Shown here in pieces: positions 1-10,400 of a stretch of 64,000 bases of DNA. Each line of letters starts with the position of its first letter. The stretch's first letter is position 1. The position numbers and the translations under genes were made by a program. The notes beneath the pieces were generated by a model. The model was not told the origin of the DNA, did no database searches, and was given only the letters and a program-made list of their open reading frames with translations. Source of the stretch: Bacteroidota bacterium (GTDB lineage Bacteria; Bacteroidota; Bacteroidia; NS11-12g; UBA9320); contig WGNA01000002.1 in NCBI GenBank assembly GCA_016124755.1, positions 62,001 to 126,000 of the forward strand, read 5' to 3'.

Positions 1-1
1 T

Positions 2-1471
2 TTAATTATCCCGGAAAACAGAGTGGTAATAATGACCGGGCCGGAATCTGATAAATCCAAAATGCCGGACGAAGCCACCATTCTTTCAATTATGAACGGG
101 ATGGATAAACTGGAAGTTCAACCCATCGAAGAAGAAATACTACCCAATGAATTAATGGTTATTAAACCTATGCCGGGCAAAGTGGTTAGTAATAATTTTA
201 ATAAGGACCTGGATGCCTATGAAATTATCCTTTCAAACGGAGCGAAAATTTTGTACAAGCACACGGACCTCAAAAATGATCAGATTCTTTTCTCTGCAAT
301 CAGCAAGGGCGGAACTAATTTATTGAATGATGCGGATTATAAAGCAATCCATCTGGGGCTGGGTGTGCTGGGCGAATCCGGAGTTGCATCCTTTTCAAAT
401 ACAAACCTACAGAAGATGCTTGCCGGTAAGAGGGTAAGTCTTAATCCCTATATTTATTCAACAACCGAAGGATTTAACGGGTCGTGCAGACCGGAAGATT
501 TTGAAACGATGTTACAACTTCTCCATCTTTACATGAAACAACCCCGATGGGACAACCAAGCTTTTGAGTCTTTTATAAAACAACAACGATCATTTTACGA
601 CAACATGAGTGCAAATCCCAACAGCTATTTTAGTGTAAAGTGGAATCAATTCACTCACGAAAATGATAACAGGGCATTTGAAATTCCGAATGATGAAGAC
701 TGGAAGGCAACCGATTACTCGGTTATAAAAAAGGTTTACGAACAACGGTTTTCCAACGCCGGTGACTTCACATATATGTTTGTCGGTAACCTCGATGTAA
801 ATAGTATAACACAATTAGTTGAGCGATACATTGGAAGTCTAAAGGGTTCTGCGGACGAAGAACAAACAGAAGATTTGGGGTCACGATATAAGTCCGGTAC
901 CCATAAGGACGTGATCGTAAAAGGTTCGGAACCGAAGAGTCGGGTGCAGATCGAAATTGCCAGAGAAATTCCATATAGTGAAAAACTCGATCTCCAACTT
1001 GAGATGATTTCAGAAATTCTGGATATAAGATTAATCGAAGTATTAAGAGAAGAAATGAGCGGCGTTTATGGTATCTCTTCGTATGCCCGTTTCTCAAGAA
1101 TTCCATACGAGAATATGGTTTTCACGATTTCATTTCCCTGCGGTCCGGAAAAAGTTGACGAATTAATTGATGCCGCAATGAATCAACTACAGCTTCTCGG
1201 AGAAGCAGGCCCGACCGAAAAAAATCTGAACAAAGCCAAACAGGCTATGACCAAAGAAGTCGATTCAGATGTTCAGAACAATCGATACTGGTTGAACAGA
1301 ATGATGGGATACGCTTTGTATCAAAATGTATCTATGGACCAGCAAAGCCGAAAAGCTGCGATTAATGCAATGACTGCTGATGAACTAAAGAAAGTGGTTA
1401 AACAGTATTTGATCGGGGATCACCTGATTGGTATTCTAATGCCGGAAAACACCAGTACCGACGACCATTAA
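2..1471 (+). CDS. M16 family zinc metallopeptidase, C-terminal part (truncated by window edge)
   Basis: The frame is open from base 2, so the true start lies outside the window; 489 residues are visible. They correspond to the two C-terminal inactive-type domains of an M16 (pitrilysin/PqqL-like) peptidase. The catalytic HxxEH half is not in view. Recognisable are the linker that begins the third domain (AYEIILSNGAKILYKHTD, about residues 75-95 of the visible part) and the last-domain segment LREEMSGVYGISSYARF near residue 345, where the family carries its R/Y substrate-gripping pair. Such proteins in Bacteroidota are usually about 930 residues, exported, and degrade peptides in a closed chamber. 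No gene follows on the same strand, so it looks like the end of its transcription unit. Family assignment is firm; substrate unknown. Confidence 0.88.
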   Translation, partial: LIIPENRVVIMTGPESDKSKMPDEATILSIMNGMDKLEVQPIEEEILPNELMVIKPMPGKVVSNNFNKDLDAYEIILSNGAKILYKHTDLKNDQILFSAISKGGTNLLNDADYKAIHLGLGVLGESGVASFSNTNLQKMLAGKRVSLNPYIYSTTEGFNGSCRPEDFETMLQLLHLYMKQPRWDNQAFESFIKQQRSFYDNMSANPNSYFSVKWNQFTHENDNRAFEIPNDEDWKATDYSVIKKVYEQRFSNAGDFTYMFVGNLDVNSITQLVERYIGSLKGSADEEQTEDLGSRYKSGTHKDVIVKGSEPKSRVQIEIAREIPYSEKLDLQLEMISEILDIRLIEVLREEMSGVYGISSYARFSRIPYENMVFTISFPCGPEKVDELIDAAMNQLQLLGEAGPTEKNLNKAKQAMTKEVDSDVQNNRYWLNRMMGYALYQNVSMDQQSRKAAINAMTADELKKVVKQYLIGDHLIGILMPENTSTDDH

Positions 1472-1505
1472 AAATGAAATACTAACGAATTATGGATGAA
1501 GGAAT

Positions 1506-1733
1506 TTATTCGACCTCTTCATAGTCTACATAAGTTCCTTCATCATTCTTTTCAAATTTTCGGGCAGACCCTTTGGAAGCGGAAATATGAACTTCCCCAT
1601 CCTTTGAACCGCTTCCCTGATTTTGCATTTCCTTCATCTGTCGGATTACAGAATTCCGGAACTTCCAGATTCCATAAAAAAATCGTACGAGCAGATACCC
1701 GACTAAAACAAGAAGTATTTTTCTAATAATCAT
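1506..1733 (-). CDS. DUF4834 family small membrane protein
   Basis: A 75-residue protein with one N-terminal membrane segment (about residues 4-22) and a charged cytoplasmic tail ending in YVDYEEVE. This layout, and the closing YVDYEEV motif, are typical of DUF4834, a Bacteroidota family of unknown function. The start codon overlaps the carB stop by one base (TAATG), so it is almost certainly translated from the carB mRNA by re-initiation. I see no evidence tying it to pyrimidine or arginine synthesis beyond this coupling. Confidence 0.75.
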   Translation of the reverse strand: MIIRKILLVLVGYLLVRFFYGIWKFRNSVIRQMKEMQNQGSGSKDGEVHISASKGSARKFEKNDEGTYVDYEEVE

Positions 1734-4549
1734 TATCGACTGAGATACATGGATTTCTCCCTGTAAAGCTCTCTGAAGTATGGATCCTTAAGGTCCTTAA
1801 CAAAATAAATTGCCTCTCCGGTTGATTTCATTTCCGGCCCCAGTTCCTTGTTAACATTCGGGAATTTCTCAAAAGAGAAAACCGGTCGCTTTATGGCAAA
1901 ACCCTTTGGTTTCTTTTCTATTTTAAAATCACTTAGCTTGTTTTCCCCGAGCATAATCTTCGTCGCGATGTTCACATAGGGTACATCATACGCTTTACAT
2001 ATAAAGGGAACAGTTCGGGATGCTCTGGGGTTTGCTTCAATCACATAAACTTTTTCATTCTTTACTGCGAATTGAATATTGAGCAATCCTTTAATTTTTA
2101 ATGCATGAGCAATTTTGTGAGTGTACATCTCGATCTGATCCATCACATTTTCTGAGAATCCAAAAGGAGGCAGCACAGCAGAAGAATCTCCGGAATGAAT
2201 ACCAGCAGGCTCAATGTGTTCCATGACCCCGAGAATGTGTACTTCTTCACCGTCGCAAACCGAATCACTTTCGGCTTCTTCTGCTCTGTCGAGGAAGTGA
2301 TCAATCAAAATTCTGTTGCCAGGCAAATCTCCCTGAAGTTCAATCACAGCCTTCTGCAAATCCTCATCGTTGATCACGATTTTCATCCCCTGACCACCGA
2401 GTACATAAGACGGTCTTACTAAAACCGGGTAACCGACTTTGTTTGCGATTTCGATTGCCTCATACGCATTTTCAGCAACCCCATAATCCGGATACGGAAT
2501 ATCCAGTGTTTTTAGCAGATCAGAAAAAGATCCCCGGTCTTCAGCCAGATCCATGTCTGGAAATGAAGTACCAATTATAGGAGTTCCGTATTCATTTAAT
2601 TTTTGAGCCAGCTTAAGAGCGGTTTGCCCTCCGAGTTGAACGATCACACCTTCCGGCTTCTCGAGATCGATTATCTCCCGAAGATGTTCCCAGAATACCG
2701 GCTCGAAATAAAGCTTATTGGCCATGTCGAAATCTGTTGATACCGTTTCTGGATTGCAGTTCACCATGATGGCTTCGTACCCACATTCCTTAGCTGCCAA
2801 CAGACCATGAACACAGCAGTAGTCGAATTCAATGCCCTGCCCGATTCGATTCGGACCGGCACCGATTACAACAATTTTCTTTTTATCGGTTGGTTTTGAT
2901 TCATTTTCTCCATCGTAGGTAGAATAGAAATAATTGGTAGGCGACTCAAACTCCGCAGAGCACGTATCAACCATTTTATAAGAACGCGTTAACCCGAGTT
3001 CGTGACGCTTGGCATAAACCTCATCTTCGGTGCAGCCACCCATTGCGTGAGCAATCTGAAAATCTGAAAATCCTTTCTCCTTTGCAATTCTGAGTGTATG
3101 AGCATCAATATTCTGAAGCGTGAACTTACGAACATGTCTTTCGGTTTTTACCAGATCATAAATCTGCTCTAAGAACCATCGATCAATTTTAGTAATTTCC
3201 TGAATCGAAGTTATTGGCACACCCAAAGTAATTGCGTCCTTTATGTGGAAGATGCGGTCCCAACTCGGATTTTTCAGACTGTTGATCAGTTTGTCGAGGT
3301 TTCTTTCCTCCCATCCATCACAGCCAAGTCCCATTCTTTTTAGTTCAAGACTCTGACAAGCTTTCTGCAATGCTTCCTGAAACGAACGACCAATTGCCAT
3401 AACCTCTCCCACCGACTTCATTTGTAAACCGAGAGACGTATCTGATCCTCTGAATTTATCAAAGTTCCAACGAGGAATTTTTATGATGGTATAATCGATT
3501 GCCGGTTCAAAAAAGGCGGAAGTAGTTTTAGTAACCGGATTTTTCAGTTCGTCGAGATAGTATCCTATCGCCAGTTTTGCTGCAATTTTAGCAATAGGAT
3601 ACCCCGTTGCTTTCGATGCAAGAGCAGATGATCTTGAAACCCTTGGGTTGATTTCTATGGTGATAATATCTTCGTTCTCGGGGTTAACTGCGAACTGCAC
3701 ATTACAACCTCCAGCAAATGTTCCCATGCTTCTCATCATCTTAAAAGCCATGTCTCTCATATTCTGGAAACATGTGTCGCTTAATGTTAAAGCGGGTGCA
3801 ATGGTGATGGAGTCTCCGGTATGAATACCCATTGGATCGAGATTTTCGATGGTACAGATAACCGCGATGTCATCCTTCCCGTCCCGAAGAAGTTCAAGTT
3901 CATATTCTTTCCAGCCCAATACCGCTTTTTCGACAAGAACCTCATGAGTTGGTGATGCCTCCAGTCCACGCTTTAAGGCGCTGTCAAAAAATTCTTTGCT
4001 GTGAACAAATCCTCCACCGGTTCCACCCAAAGTGTAAGATGGTCTGATAACTAAAGGAAATCCCAGTAGCTGAGCCGCTTCTTTTCCTTCCAGAAATGAA
4101 TTGGCAATTTTAGACGGAGCAACGGGAATTCCTATTTCGCCCATGAGTTTTCTGAACTCTTCCCGGTTCTCTGTTTTTTCAATCGCATTGATGTCAACAC
4201 CGATAATACGTGTGTTGTACTTTTCCCAAATGCCCAACTCATCTGCTTCTTTGGCAAGATTTAAAGCGGTTTGCCCACCCATTGTCGGAAGAACAGCATC
4301 TATTTGTTGTTCCTGAAGAATTTTTTCAATCGATTCTGTGGTGAGCGGCAACAGGTAAATATGATCAGCCATAACCGGATCTGTCATAATTGTCGCCGGG
4401 TTGGAATTTATTAAAGTGACTGATATTCCTTCTTCCTGTAATGAGCGTGCAGCCTGACTTCCGGAGTAATCAAACTCACAAGCCTGACCTATAATGATGG
4501 GACCGCTACCAATGATTAGTACGGATTTTATTGAACTATCTTTGGGCAT
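1733..4549 (-). CDS. carB: Carbamoyl-phosphate synthase large subunit, lacking the C-terminal allosteric domain
   Basis: Makes carbamoyl phosphate from bicarbonate, ammonia supplied by CarA, and two ATP, feeding arginine and pyrimidine synthesis. Two homologous ATP-grasp halves are visible: the first opens with SGPIIIGQACEFDYSG, the second (from about residue 560) with GAGPNRIGQGIEFDYCCVHG; each carries its Gly-rich RPSYVLGG-type loop and the acidic Mg/ATP ligand stretch (EINPR and EANPR). At 938 residues it is about 130 shorter than the E. coli enzyme and stops just after the second ATP-grasp half, so the MGS-like domain that binds ornithine, IMP and UMP is absent. Shortened CarB proteins of this size are, as far as I recall, common in Flavobacteriia. 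carA is not adjacent. A promoter word lies 20 bases upstream and DUF4834 is coupled downstream. Confidence 0.97.
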   Translation of the reverse strand: MPKDSSIKSVLIIGSGPIIIGQACEFDYSGSQAARSLQEEGISVTLINSNPATIMTDPVMADHIYLLPLTTESIEKILQEQQIDAVLPTMGGQTALNLAKEADELGIWEKYNTRIIGVDINAIEKTENREEFRKLMGEIGIPVAPSKIANSFLEGKEAAQLLGFPLVIRPSYTLGGTGGGFVHSKEFFDSALKRGLEASPTHEVLVEKAVLGWKEYELELLRDGKDDIAVICTIENLDPMGIHTGDSITIAPALTLSDTCFQNMRDMAFKMMRSMGTFAGGCNVQFAVNPENEDIITIEINPRVSRSSALASKATGYPIAKIAAKLAIGYYLDELKNPVTKTTSAFFEPAIDYTIIKIPRWNFDKFRGSDTSLGLQMKSVGEVMAIGRSFQEALQKACQSLELKRMGLGCDGWEERNLDKLINSLKNPSWDRIFHIKDAITLGVPITSIQEITKIDRWFLEQIYDLVKTERHVRKFTLQNIDAHTLRIAKEKGFSDFQIAHAMGGCTEDEVYAKRHELGLTRSYKMVDTCSAEFESPTNYFYSTYDGENESKPTDKKKIVVIGAGPNRIGQGIEFDYCCVHGLLAAKECGYEAIMVNCNPETVSTDFDMANKLYFEPVFWEHLREIIDLEKPEGVIVQLGGQTALKLAQKLNEYGTPIIGTSFPDMDLAEDRGSFSDLLKTLDIPYPDYGVAENAYEAIEIANKVGYPVLVRPSYVLGGQGMKIVINDEDLQKAVIELQGDLPGNRILIDHFLDRAEEAESDSVCDGEEVHILGVMEHIEPAGIHSGDSSAVLPPFGFSENVMDQIEMYTHKIAHALKIKGLLNIQFAVKNEKVYVIEANPRASRTVPFICKAYDVPYVNIATKIMLGENKLSDFKIEKKPKGFAIKRPVFSFEKFPNVNKELGPEMKSTGEAIYFVKDLKDPYFRELYREKSMYLSR

Positions 4550-4569
4550 CGTTGATCTTTAAAATTCGG

Positions 4570-4577
4570 CAAAATTA
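4570..4577 (-). promoter_or_regulatory. Bacteroidota -7 promoter element (TAATTTTG) for carB
   Basis: Matches TAnnTTTG exactly on the minus strand, ending 20 bases before the carB ATG. No TTG -33 element is present at the expected distance. Confidence 0.5.
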
Positions 4578-4609
4578 AGGTTTTAGGAAAGTTCGAGTGG
4601 CGTGAATCC

Positions 4610-5395
4610 GTGATCAATTTCAGAAGATTTGGTCAGGGCAAAATTCATATGATCGCTTTTCACGGATATGATCAGGACAGTTCGGTTTTCGGAGTTTGGG
4701 AAAAGGGGTTGAAAAATCGCTATACAGTCTGGTCGATTGATTTGCCATTTCAGGGAGAAACCAAATGGAATGAACCCCCTCTGAACACAGAAAGCATGAA
4801 GGAGTTGCTGACTGACTTTATCCAAAATCAAAGAATAAAAACACCATTATCATTAATGGGGTACAGTCTGGGTGGTAATTATGCCATGGGGTTTGCAACA
4901 TTGTTTCCCGAACTTGTTTCAGAAATTTGGCTGATTGCTGCGGATGGACTAATTGTTCGCCCGTGGTTTAACTTTTTAACCAGAACCCGGATCGGTAATT
5001 TTATCTTTAACAGATTCGTCGTAAGTGCGTTTTGGATTGTTCCTCTTATTCGTATCGCAGAGAGAATCGGAATCTTACCGGAACATGTATCGCATTTTTA
5101 TATTAAAAGCATTAACACATCCGAAAAGAGATCTCTTTTAAAAAAAAGATGGCTAAGTGCATCACGAATTTTTCAATCGAGGAGCGCAACTATAAAAAGC
5201 CTGAACCGATTGAATATTCGAGTTATTCTTATTTTCGGAAAGAAAGATCATGTTATCCCAATACGCGGTGCACGATTTTTCAAAAGGAAAATACCTTCTG
5301 CTATTTTGAAAGAATTAAATCAGGGACATCAGTTAATCAATCCAAAAAACAACTCTGTTGTTGAAGAAGTAATTACCCAGCTTGAAGGAAGGTGA
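4610..5395 (+). CDS. Alpha/beta hydrolase
   Basis: A 261-residue alpha/beta-hydrolase-fold protein. It shows the oxyanion-side HGYDQ near residue 20, the nucleophile elbow GYSLGG near residue 82 with serine as nucleophile, a late acid in the segment FGKKDHVIP, and a C-terminal GHQ histidine, so the triad is complete. No signal peptide. The start is a GTG; the frame is open a little further upstream, to a stop at 4553, but offers no ATG there. The last four bases overlap the GTG of the next hydrolase, so the two are co-translated. Substrate cannot be told from sequence; candidates are small esters or lactones. Confidence 0.8.
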   Translation: MINFRRFGQGKIHMIAFHGYDQDSSVFGVWEKGLKNRYTVWSIDLPFQGETKWNEPPLNTESMKELLTDFIQNQRIKTPLSLMGYSLGGNYAMGFATLFPELVSEIWLIAADGLIVRPWFNFLTRTRIGNFIFNRFVVSAFWIVPLIRIAERIGILPEHVSHFYIKSINTSEKRSLLKKRWLSASRIFQSRSATIKSLNRLNIRVILIFGKKDHVIPIRGARFFKRKIPSAILKELNQGHQLINPKNNSVVEEVITQLEGR

Positions 5396-6240
5396 AACGA
5401 AAAACTCGTCTCAAGGTTTTAAAAATTGTCTTTGGTATTAATCGAATTCTCATAAAAGTTCTGGACAAGATTGCTCCTCAACTGAGTGGAAGACTGTGTG
5501 CCCGGTTGTTTTTATCTCCTGTTAAAATTAAAGCCAGAATGACGTTTGGTGAAGCAGCCGATCATCGCATAATCAAGGTTAACGACAAACAGGTTTTGAT
5601 TCGGATTTTTGGCCATTCCGGCACTCCCATTTTATTAGCGCATGGTTGGTCGAGTAACGGATCTGTTTTTAAGTGGCTGATTCCGCATTTAACTGAAAGA
5701 GGTTATCGGTTGATCGTTCCGGATTTTCCTGCTAACGGCTCTTCTTCCGGAAAACAAACCAACATTTTTGAGTTCGTTGAAACCATTTCTCTTTTAAACC
5801 AACAGATGGGTTTTATCAAAATTTATATTGGTCATTCACTTGGTGGGTTGTCCGTTATTAAATATCTGGAAAATTATGCTGGTCCCGATTCTGTTTTGGC
5901 TGTAAGTATTTCTGCTCCGGTGTTTTTTGATCAGATCGTTGATCAATTTCTTTCGGTGTTCGGTAATCTCACTAAAACCAGATCAAAGATGATTCTTCGG
6001 TTGGAAAAGAACTTCCCGGAAATGAGTTTCAACAAATCGGCAACACAAATGATCAACAAAGGCGGGAAGGTTCGATATGCAGTTTTTCACGACTCAGAAG
6101 ACCCGGAAGTTCCCATTGAAGATGCAGTTGAATTAGCAAATATTTGTGGAACAACCTGCAACAGATCATCGGGTTTTGGTCACACCGCGTTGTTAAAGGA
6201 AGTTCTTAAAGTGATTGACCCGTTTCAACAAAGCAAATAA
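5392..6240 (+). CDS. Alpha/beta hydrolase, second of an overlapping pair
   Basis: A 282-residue hydrolase beginning with GTG inside the stop of the previous gene (GTGA overlap). It has a roughly 60-residue basic N-terminal extension before the fold, then AHGWSSNGS (oxyanion loop), GHSLGG (nucleophile serine near residue 150), an acidic stretch DSEDPEVP and a final GFGH histidine. It is closer to carboxylesterase/MhpC-type hydrolases than to its neighbour; the two share the fold but little sequence, so they look like partners rather than a recent duplication. Transcription probably ends at the hairpin immediately downstream. Confidence 0.8.
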   Translation: MKRKTRLKVLKIVFGINRILIKVLDKIAPQLSGRLCARLFLSPVKIKARMTFGEAADHRIIKVNDKQVLIRIFGHSGTPILLAHGWSSNGSVFKWLIPHLTERGYRLIVPDFPANGSSSGKQTNIFEFVETISLLNQQMGFIKIYIGHSLGGLSVIKYLENYAGPDSVLAVSISAPVFFDQIVDQFLSVFGNLTKTRSKMILRLEKNFPEMSFNKSATQMINKGGKVRYAVFHDSEDPEVPIEDAVELANICGTTCNRSSGFGHTALLKEVLKVIDPFQQSK

Positions 6241-6244
6241 AATA

Positions 6245-6289
6245 AAAAACCCCAAAGCTTATGCTCCGGGGTTTTCATAATTTTTTTCC
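6245..6289. terminator. Bidirectional rho-independent terminator
   Basis: Inverted repeat AAAACCCC (6246-6253) / GGGGTTTT (6268-6275) with an inner AGC/GCT pair. T-rich runs flank it on both strands (TTTTTT read on minus, ATAATTTTTTT on plus). It sits between the convergent hydrolase and DUF2795 genes and can serve both. Confidence 0.85.
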
Positions 6290-6292
6290 TGT

Positions 6293-6514
6293 TTAAAGTT
6301 CGTCTTCGTTGAAGAAGTAATCCTCTGTGGTGGGATATTCGCTCCAAACTTCTTCGATTGATTCGAACGGTTCTCCGTCATCTTCCAATTCCTGAAGATT
6401 CTCAACGACCTCCAATGGTGCACCAGATCGAATTGCATAATCGATCAATTCATCTTTGCTTGCCGGCCAGGGAGCATCATCGAGATACGAAGCTAATTCT
6501 AATGTCCAATACAT
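6293..6514 (-). CDS. DUF2795 domain-containing protein
   Basis: A 73-residue acidic protein that is almost entirely the DUF2795 domain: MYWTLELASYLDDAPWPASK at the start, the helix-turn segment DELIDYAIRSGAPLEVVENL, and an acidic tail. Strongly conserved in Bacteroidota as a small soluble protein of unknown role; some members outside the phylum are described as helix-turn-helix-like. It is monocistronic: its own terminator follows and 205 bases without a gene precede it. I saw no TAnnTTTG word in the 90 bases upstream. Confidence 0.85.
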   Translation of the reverse strand: MYWTLELASYLDDAPWPASKDELIDYAIRSGAPLEVVENLQELEDDGEPFESIEEVWSEYPTTEDYFFNEDEL

Positions 6515-6719
6515 AACCTTGTTTTAAGCGGGTTCTACTCTCTCGCGAAAATTGAATTTCTATACGAGAAAAACAAGCACTTTATTGTTCGTTGATTCGC
6601 AATGAAATTATTCCACTTTTTGGCTGTTATTCAGTGCATTAGGGCGCAAATTGAAAAAGACAGTGTCCTTAATCTCAGAAGATTCATGTCGTTTTACACA
6701 TCTCAAAAAGGATTAGAAA

Positions 6720-7478
6720 TCACATTTTTGAACTGGAACCGGAAAGAATATACATTCCTATAGCGGAGGCAACAGATACATTTAGCGAATCCATTTCAGC
6801 AGAGATAGGAATGCGAAATAGAGCATCACACAATTTTAATCTATACTGGTCGATACCTGTTTCTTCGCTACCAACCAACAATGCATGAGGCTGAAGTTCC
6901 ATACCCAACGGTAGTTCATTATTTGTCTTCTCCGTGAGACCGAAACACATCAAACCAAAACTTTTGATTTCGGAAATTGCTTTATTGAGATCTCCAACTT
7001 TTGAAACCGCAATTTTCAATAAAGCACCGGCAGAAGATTTAACGGCATCTCCATTAATCATTGCAGAACCATGTGATGAAATCACTAAGCCGTGATATCC
7101 AAAAGCTACTGCAGATCTGGCAATGGCTCCCAGATTTCTCACATCCGTTACACCATCAAGTATTAAAAGTTTTGGGGTATCACCTTTCTCAAAAGCAGAG
7201 GTGATGATTTCGGAGTAAGCAACGTTCGGAACAATTGAAAGAAATGCAACAACTCCCTGATGATTGCGCCGACAGAGTCTGTTAAGTTTTTGAACCGGCA
7301 CCTGATGGACAGGCAACCGATTCTCCTTGATTATTGCTTTTAAGGCTTTTAGAGATTCTGATTGGGTGTCGCTCAGAATATAAATCCGTTCAAACTCTCT
7401 TCCCGCCGCGATGGCTTCTTCCAAAGAATGAACTCCATAGATAAGCTCATTGCTCCCGGGTTCCGCCTTGTGTTTCAA
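6720..7478 (-). CDS. rlmB: 23S rRNA (guanosine-2'-O)-methyltransferase RlmB / TrmH-family
   Basis: 252 residues. The N-terminal RNA-binding substrate domain (about 10-80) starts with the LIYGVHSLEEAI segment, and the SPOUT knotted methyltransferase domain follows. The three TrmH motifs are visible: LDGVTDVRNLGAIARSA (motif 1, the asparagine-arginine pair binds RNA), LLVGSEETGI (motif 2) and IPISAEMDSLNVSVASAIG (motif 3, with the SAM-contacting knot). This is the RlmB pattern, which methylates G2251 of 23S rRNA in E. coli; other TrmH-like targets are not excluded. The gene begins 7 bases after the DUF2723 gene ends and is probably co-transcribed with it. Confidence 0.9.
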   Translation of the reverse strand: MKHKAEPGSNELIYGVHSLEEAIAAGREFERIYILSDTQSESLKALKAIIKENRLPVHQVPVQKLNRLCRRNHQGVVAFLSIVPNVAYSEIITSAFEKGDTPKLLILDGVTDVRNLGAIARSAVAFGYHGLVISSHGSAMINGDAVKSSAGALLKIAVSKVGDLNKAISEIKSFGLMCFGLTEKTNNELPLGMELQPHALLVGSEETGIDQYRLKLCDALFRIPISAEMDSLNVSVASAIGMYILSGSSSKM

Positions 7479-7485
7479 ATGGTTT

Positions 7486-10400
7486 TTACTGAGGTTGAAT
7501 TTTAGTGGTGAGCTCTTTCATTTTTAATGCGATGCTCTTTTCTCCGAGCTCCTCAGCCTGTTGCTGTGTTCTCATTGCGTCTTCAAATAAACAGTCTCTT
7601 CCATCAGATCTGTAACCAATCAATTTAGCACGGAACTGTGCGCGTATCTCCCTGCCACCTTTTTTGGACAATGCACTATAATAGTTCACCTGGTCCTCTA
7701 TTTCACGAGCATTCTCGTGTAGCAGTTTGATCGCTTCTTCTTTAGCATGAATATCTGCATAGATATCGATATAATAACTTCTTATCGATGCTTCAAATGG
7801 CAAAACTGAATGAGGAATTACAACCAAACTCTTATCAAGCAATGCTTTACTTTTTACGGAATCTCCAATAGACGCATATCGTCCGGCAACCTGAGCAAAA
7901 AGAACTCTCAGGTTTTTGGGAACCAGAGCAGCTTTACTATCGAGGAACATAGTTCCCTTATCCATATTACCCCAGACAAACTGATTCATCAAACGATTAT
8001 AAAGTAAGTCATAATCAATGAGACCTCTTTCATAACTCCAGTTACTTTGAATCGGCACAAGTCTGTAAGTAAGACCTTCGTGTCTGAAATAGGACTGAAG
8101 ATTTGCATAAGTATCGTCTCCCGTTGTGGTTGTAAAATAGATAGGTCTTTTCCACCCTTGTTCCGCATTTGTGGCAATGATGTCCATCATCACGATGGAG
8201 CCCTTCATCATTCTGTTTGGAAGATCGAATTTCAAATATTCAACGATTCTAGCGGAATCCTTTTGCTGAACAATTCCTTCATTTAGTATAACTTGTTTGT
8301 TTACCGGAATAACCACATGTCGGCTACCAATATAGTTTTCAAATTCACCATCTCTGGTTCTGCCCATGTCAGCCTGATTGTCTGAAACCATGTAATTAAG
8401 AACATCTCTTAAACTATAGTAGTCATCTTTTTTAAAGCGGGGATTACCTTCCATATACTGAAGCATATCTCTTTGGCCATCTTTAAGTTGTTCTCTCGGA
8501 ATGATGGTCATTGGAAGCGGATCAGAAGCATAGTACTTTCTTGTAAGAGCCTGAGCGTACCATTCTGTGCTTAAAAGACTCAAATTGATGATTCTCACAT
8601 CGGTTCTGAACCCTTCCACATTTTGTGCATACCACAACGGGTAAGTATCATTATCCCCATTTGTAAACAGTATCGCGTTTTTCTCACATGAGTTCAGATA
8701 ATTTTTAGCGAAGCTAATACCGAGATATCGTTTCGATCTGTCGTGATCATCCCAGTTTTGATTACCCATTAAATATGGCGCGGCAATTAAACCAATGAAG
8801 GTTGCCACAATTGCAGAGACACTTTTGTTGGACCATTTGCTAAAGAAAGATGCCATTGCCAAAACTCCCAAGCCGATCCAGATACAAAAAGTCTGATAAG
8901 AACCAACATTCGTATAATCTCTTTCTCGGGGTTCAAGTGGCGGTTGGTTCAGATAAATCACAATCAGTATCCCGGTGAAAATAAAAAGAACCGTGACAAC
9001 AATTGCGTCTAATTGGCTCTTTCTGTAATGAAAAACAAGTCCAAGAAGTCCCAACAAAAATGGCAACATATAATATTTGTTTCTGGCCTTGTTGAGTGTA
9101 AGAGATTGTGGTATTCCGTCCTGACTTCCAATTCTGTTTTGATCGATAAAGTCGAGTCCACTCATCCAGTTTCCATCAAAAGGGTTGTGATCAACGTTTT
9201 GATTATCACTTTGTCGACCGGCAAAATTCCAGAAGAAATATCGCCAATACATCCAGTTCAACTGGTAAGAGAACATGAAACCTATGTTTTGTTTAAACGT
9301 CGGGGTTTTAATTTCTCCTTCCGCATTTTTTGATTCGTCATACCAAAGACGGTAGCCTGTATTCTTCTCGGTGAGGTCACCCATTCTCGGGAAAAGAGTT
9401 TGGTCTTCCTCTCTCCATACATATTTCATCCGATAGCCGGTTTCTTCGTAACTGTCGTCTCCCTTTCTGTATGTTTTCGAAGTTCTTTCAAGATCAATTG
9501 GTCTGGCATTGTAATAAGGCCCTTTGAACAATGGTCGTTCACCGTACTGTTCACGTTGAATATAACTGAGAAGACTGTATGCATCTTCCGGGTTATTCAT
9601 ATCAATTGGTGGCTCAGCAAGAGATCTCACAACAACCATTGTATAAGTGCTGTATCCGAAAAGAACATAAGTCAAGCACAACAAGCCCAGGTTTAACAGC
9701 GGTTTATGGTTTTTAATGCTGTACCGAATCAATTGGAACATAGCCACACCAACCATCAATACTGTGAACAACACTCCACTGTTAAACGGAAGACCGAAAG
9801 AATTTACGAATAGCTTATCGAAAAATGCCGCAATTTTTGGTAAGCCTGGAATCAGCATCCAGTTCAGAAAAACCAATGAACCAGCACCAATAACCAAAGC
9901 CAAAATGAGGTTTCTTCTGTTGAATGGGAAACGCACGAAGAAATAATACAGGATTACGGCAGGCACAACGAGAAGGTTCAATAAGTGAAGACCAATAGCC
10001 AACCCAATCGTAAATGCAATAAATACAAGCCATCTGTCGGGTCTCACTCTGTTAAGATTTGACTCCCATTTTAGAATACCCCAGAACGAAAGTGCCGTAA
10101 ACAGCGAAGATGAGGCATACACTTCTGCCTCAACTGCACTAAACCAAAAAGTATCCATGAAGGTGAGTGAGAGTGCCGCAACTAAGCCGGAACCATAAAC
10201 AGATATTTTTTCTGCCAACGATAGTTCCGGATTCTGAAGAGACTTGCCAAGAATTTTAATAGCAAGATGTGTTGTAATCCAGAATGTAAACGCAACTGTA
10301 AGTGCACTTGCAACAACAGAAAGCATGTTAACGGCAAGAGCAACATTCTCTAAGTTTCCCATGGCAAACATGGCGAATATTCTTCCCAACATCAGAAATA

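Noticed and set aside
2195-4316. Open frames on the + strand inside carB (2195-2422 and 4101-4316)
   Set aside because: They lie antisense to a highly conserved enzyme, have no family features and no promoter word.
7810-9946. Several + strand frames of 65-106 codons inside the DUF2723 gene
   Set aside because: Shadows of a membrane-protein gene; no signal, motif or ribosome site.
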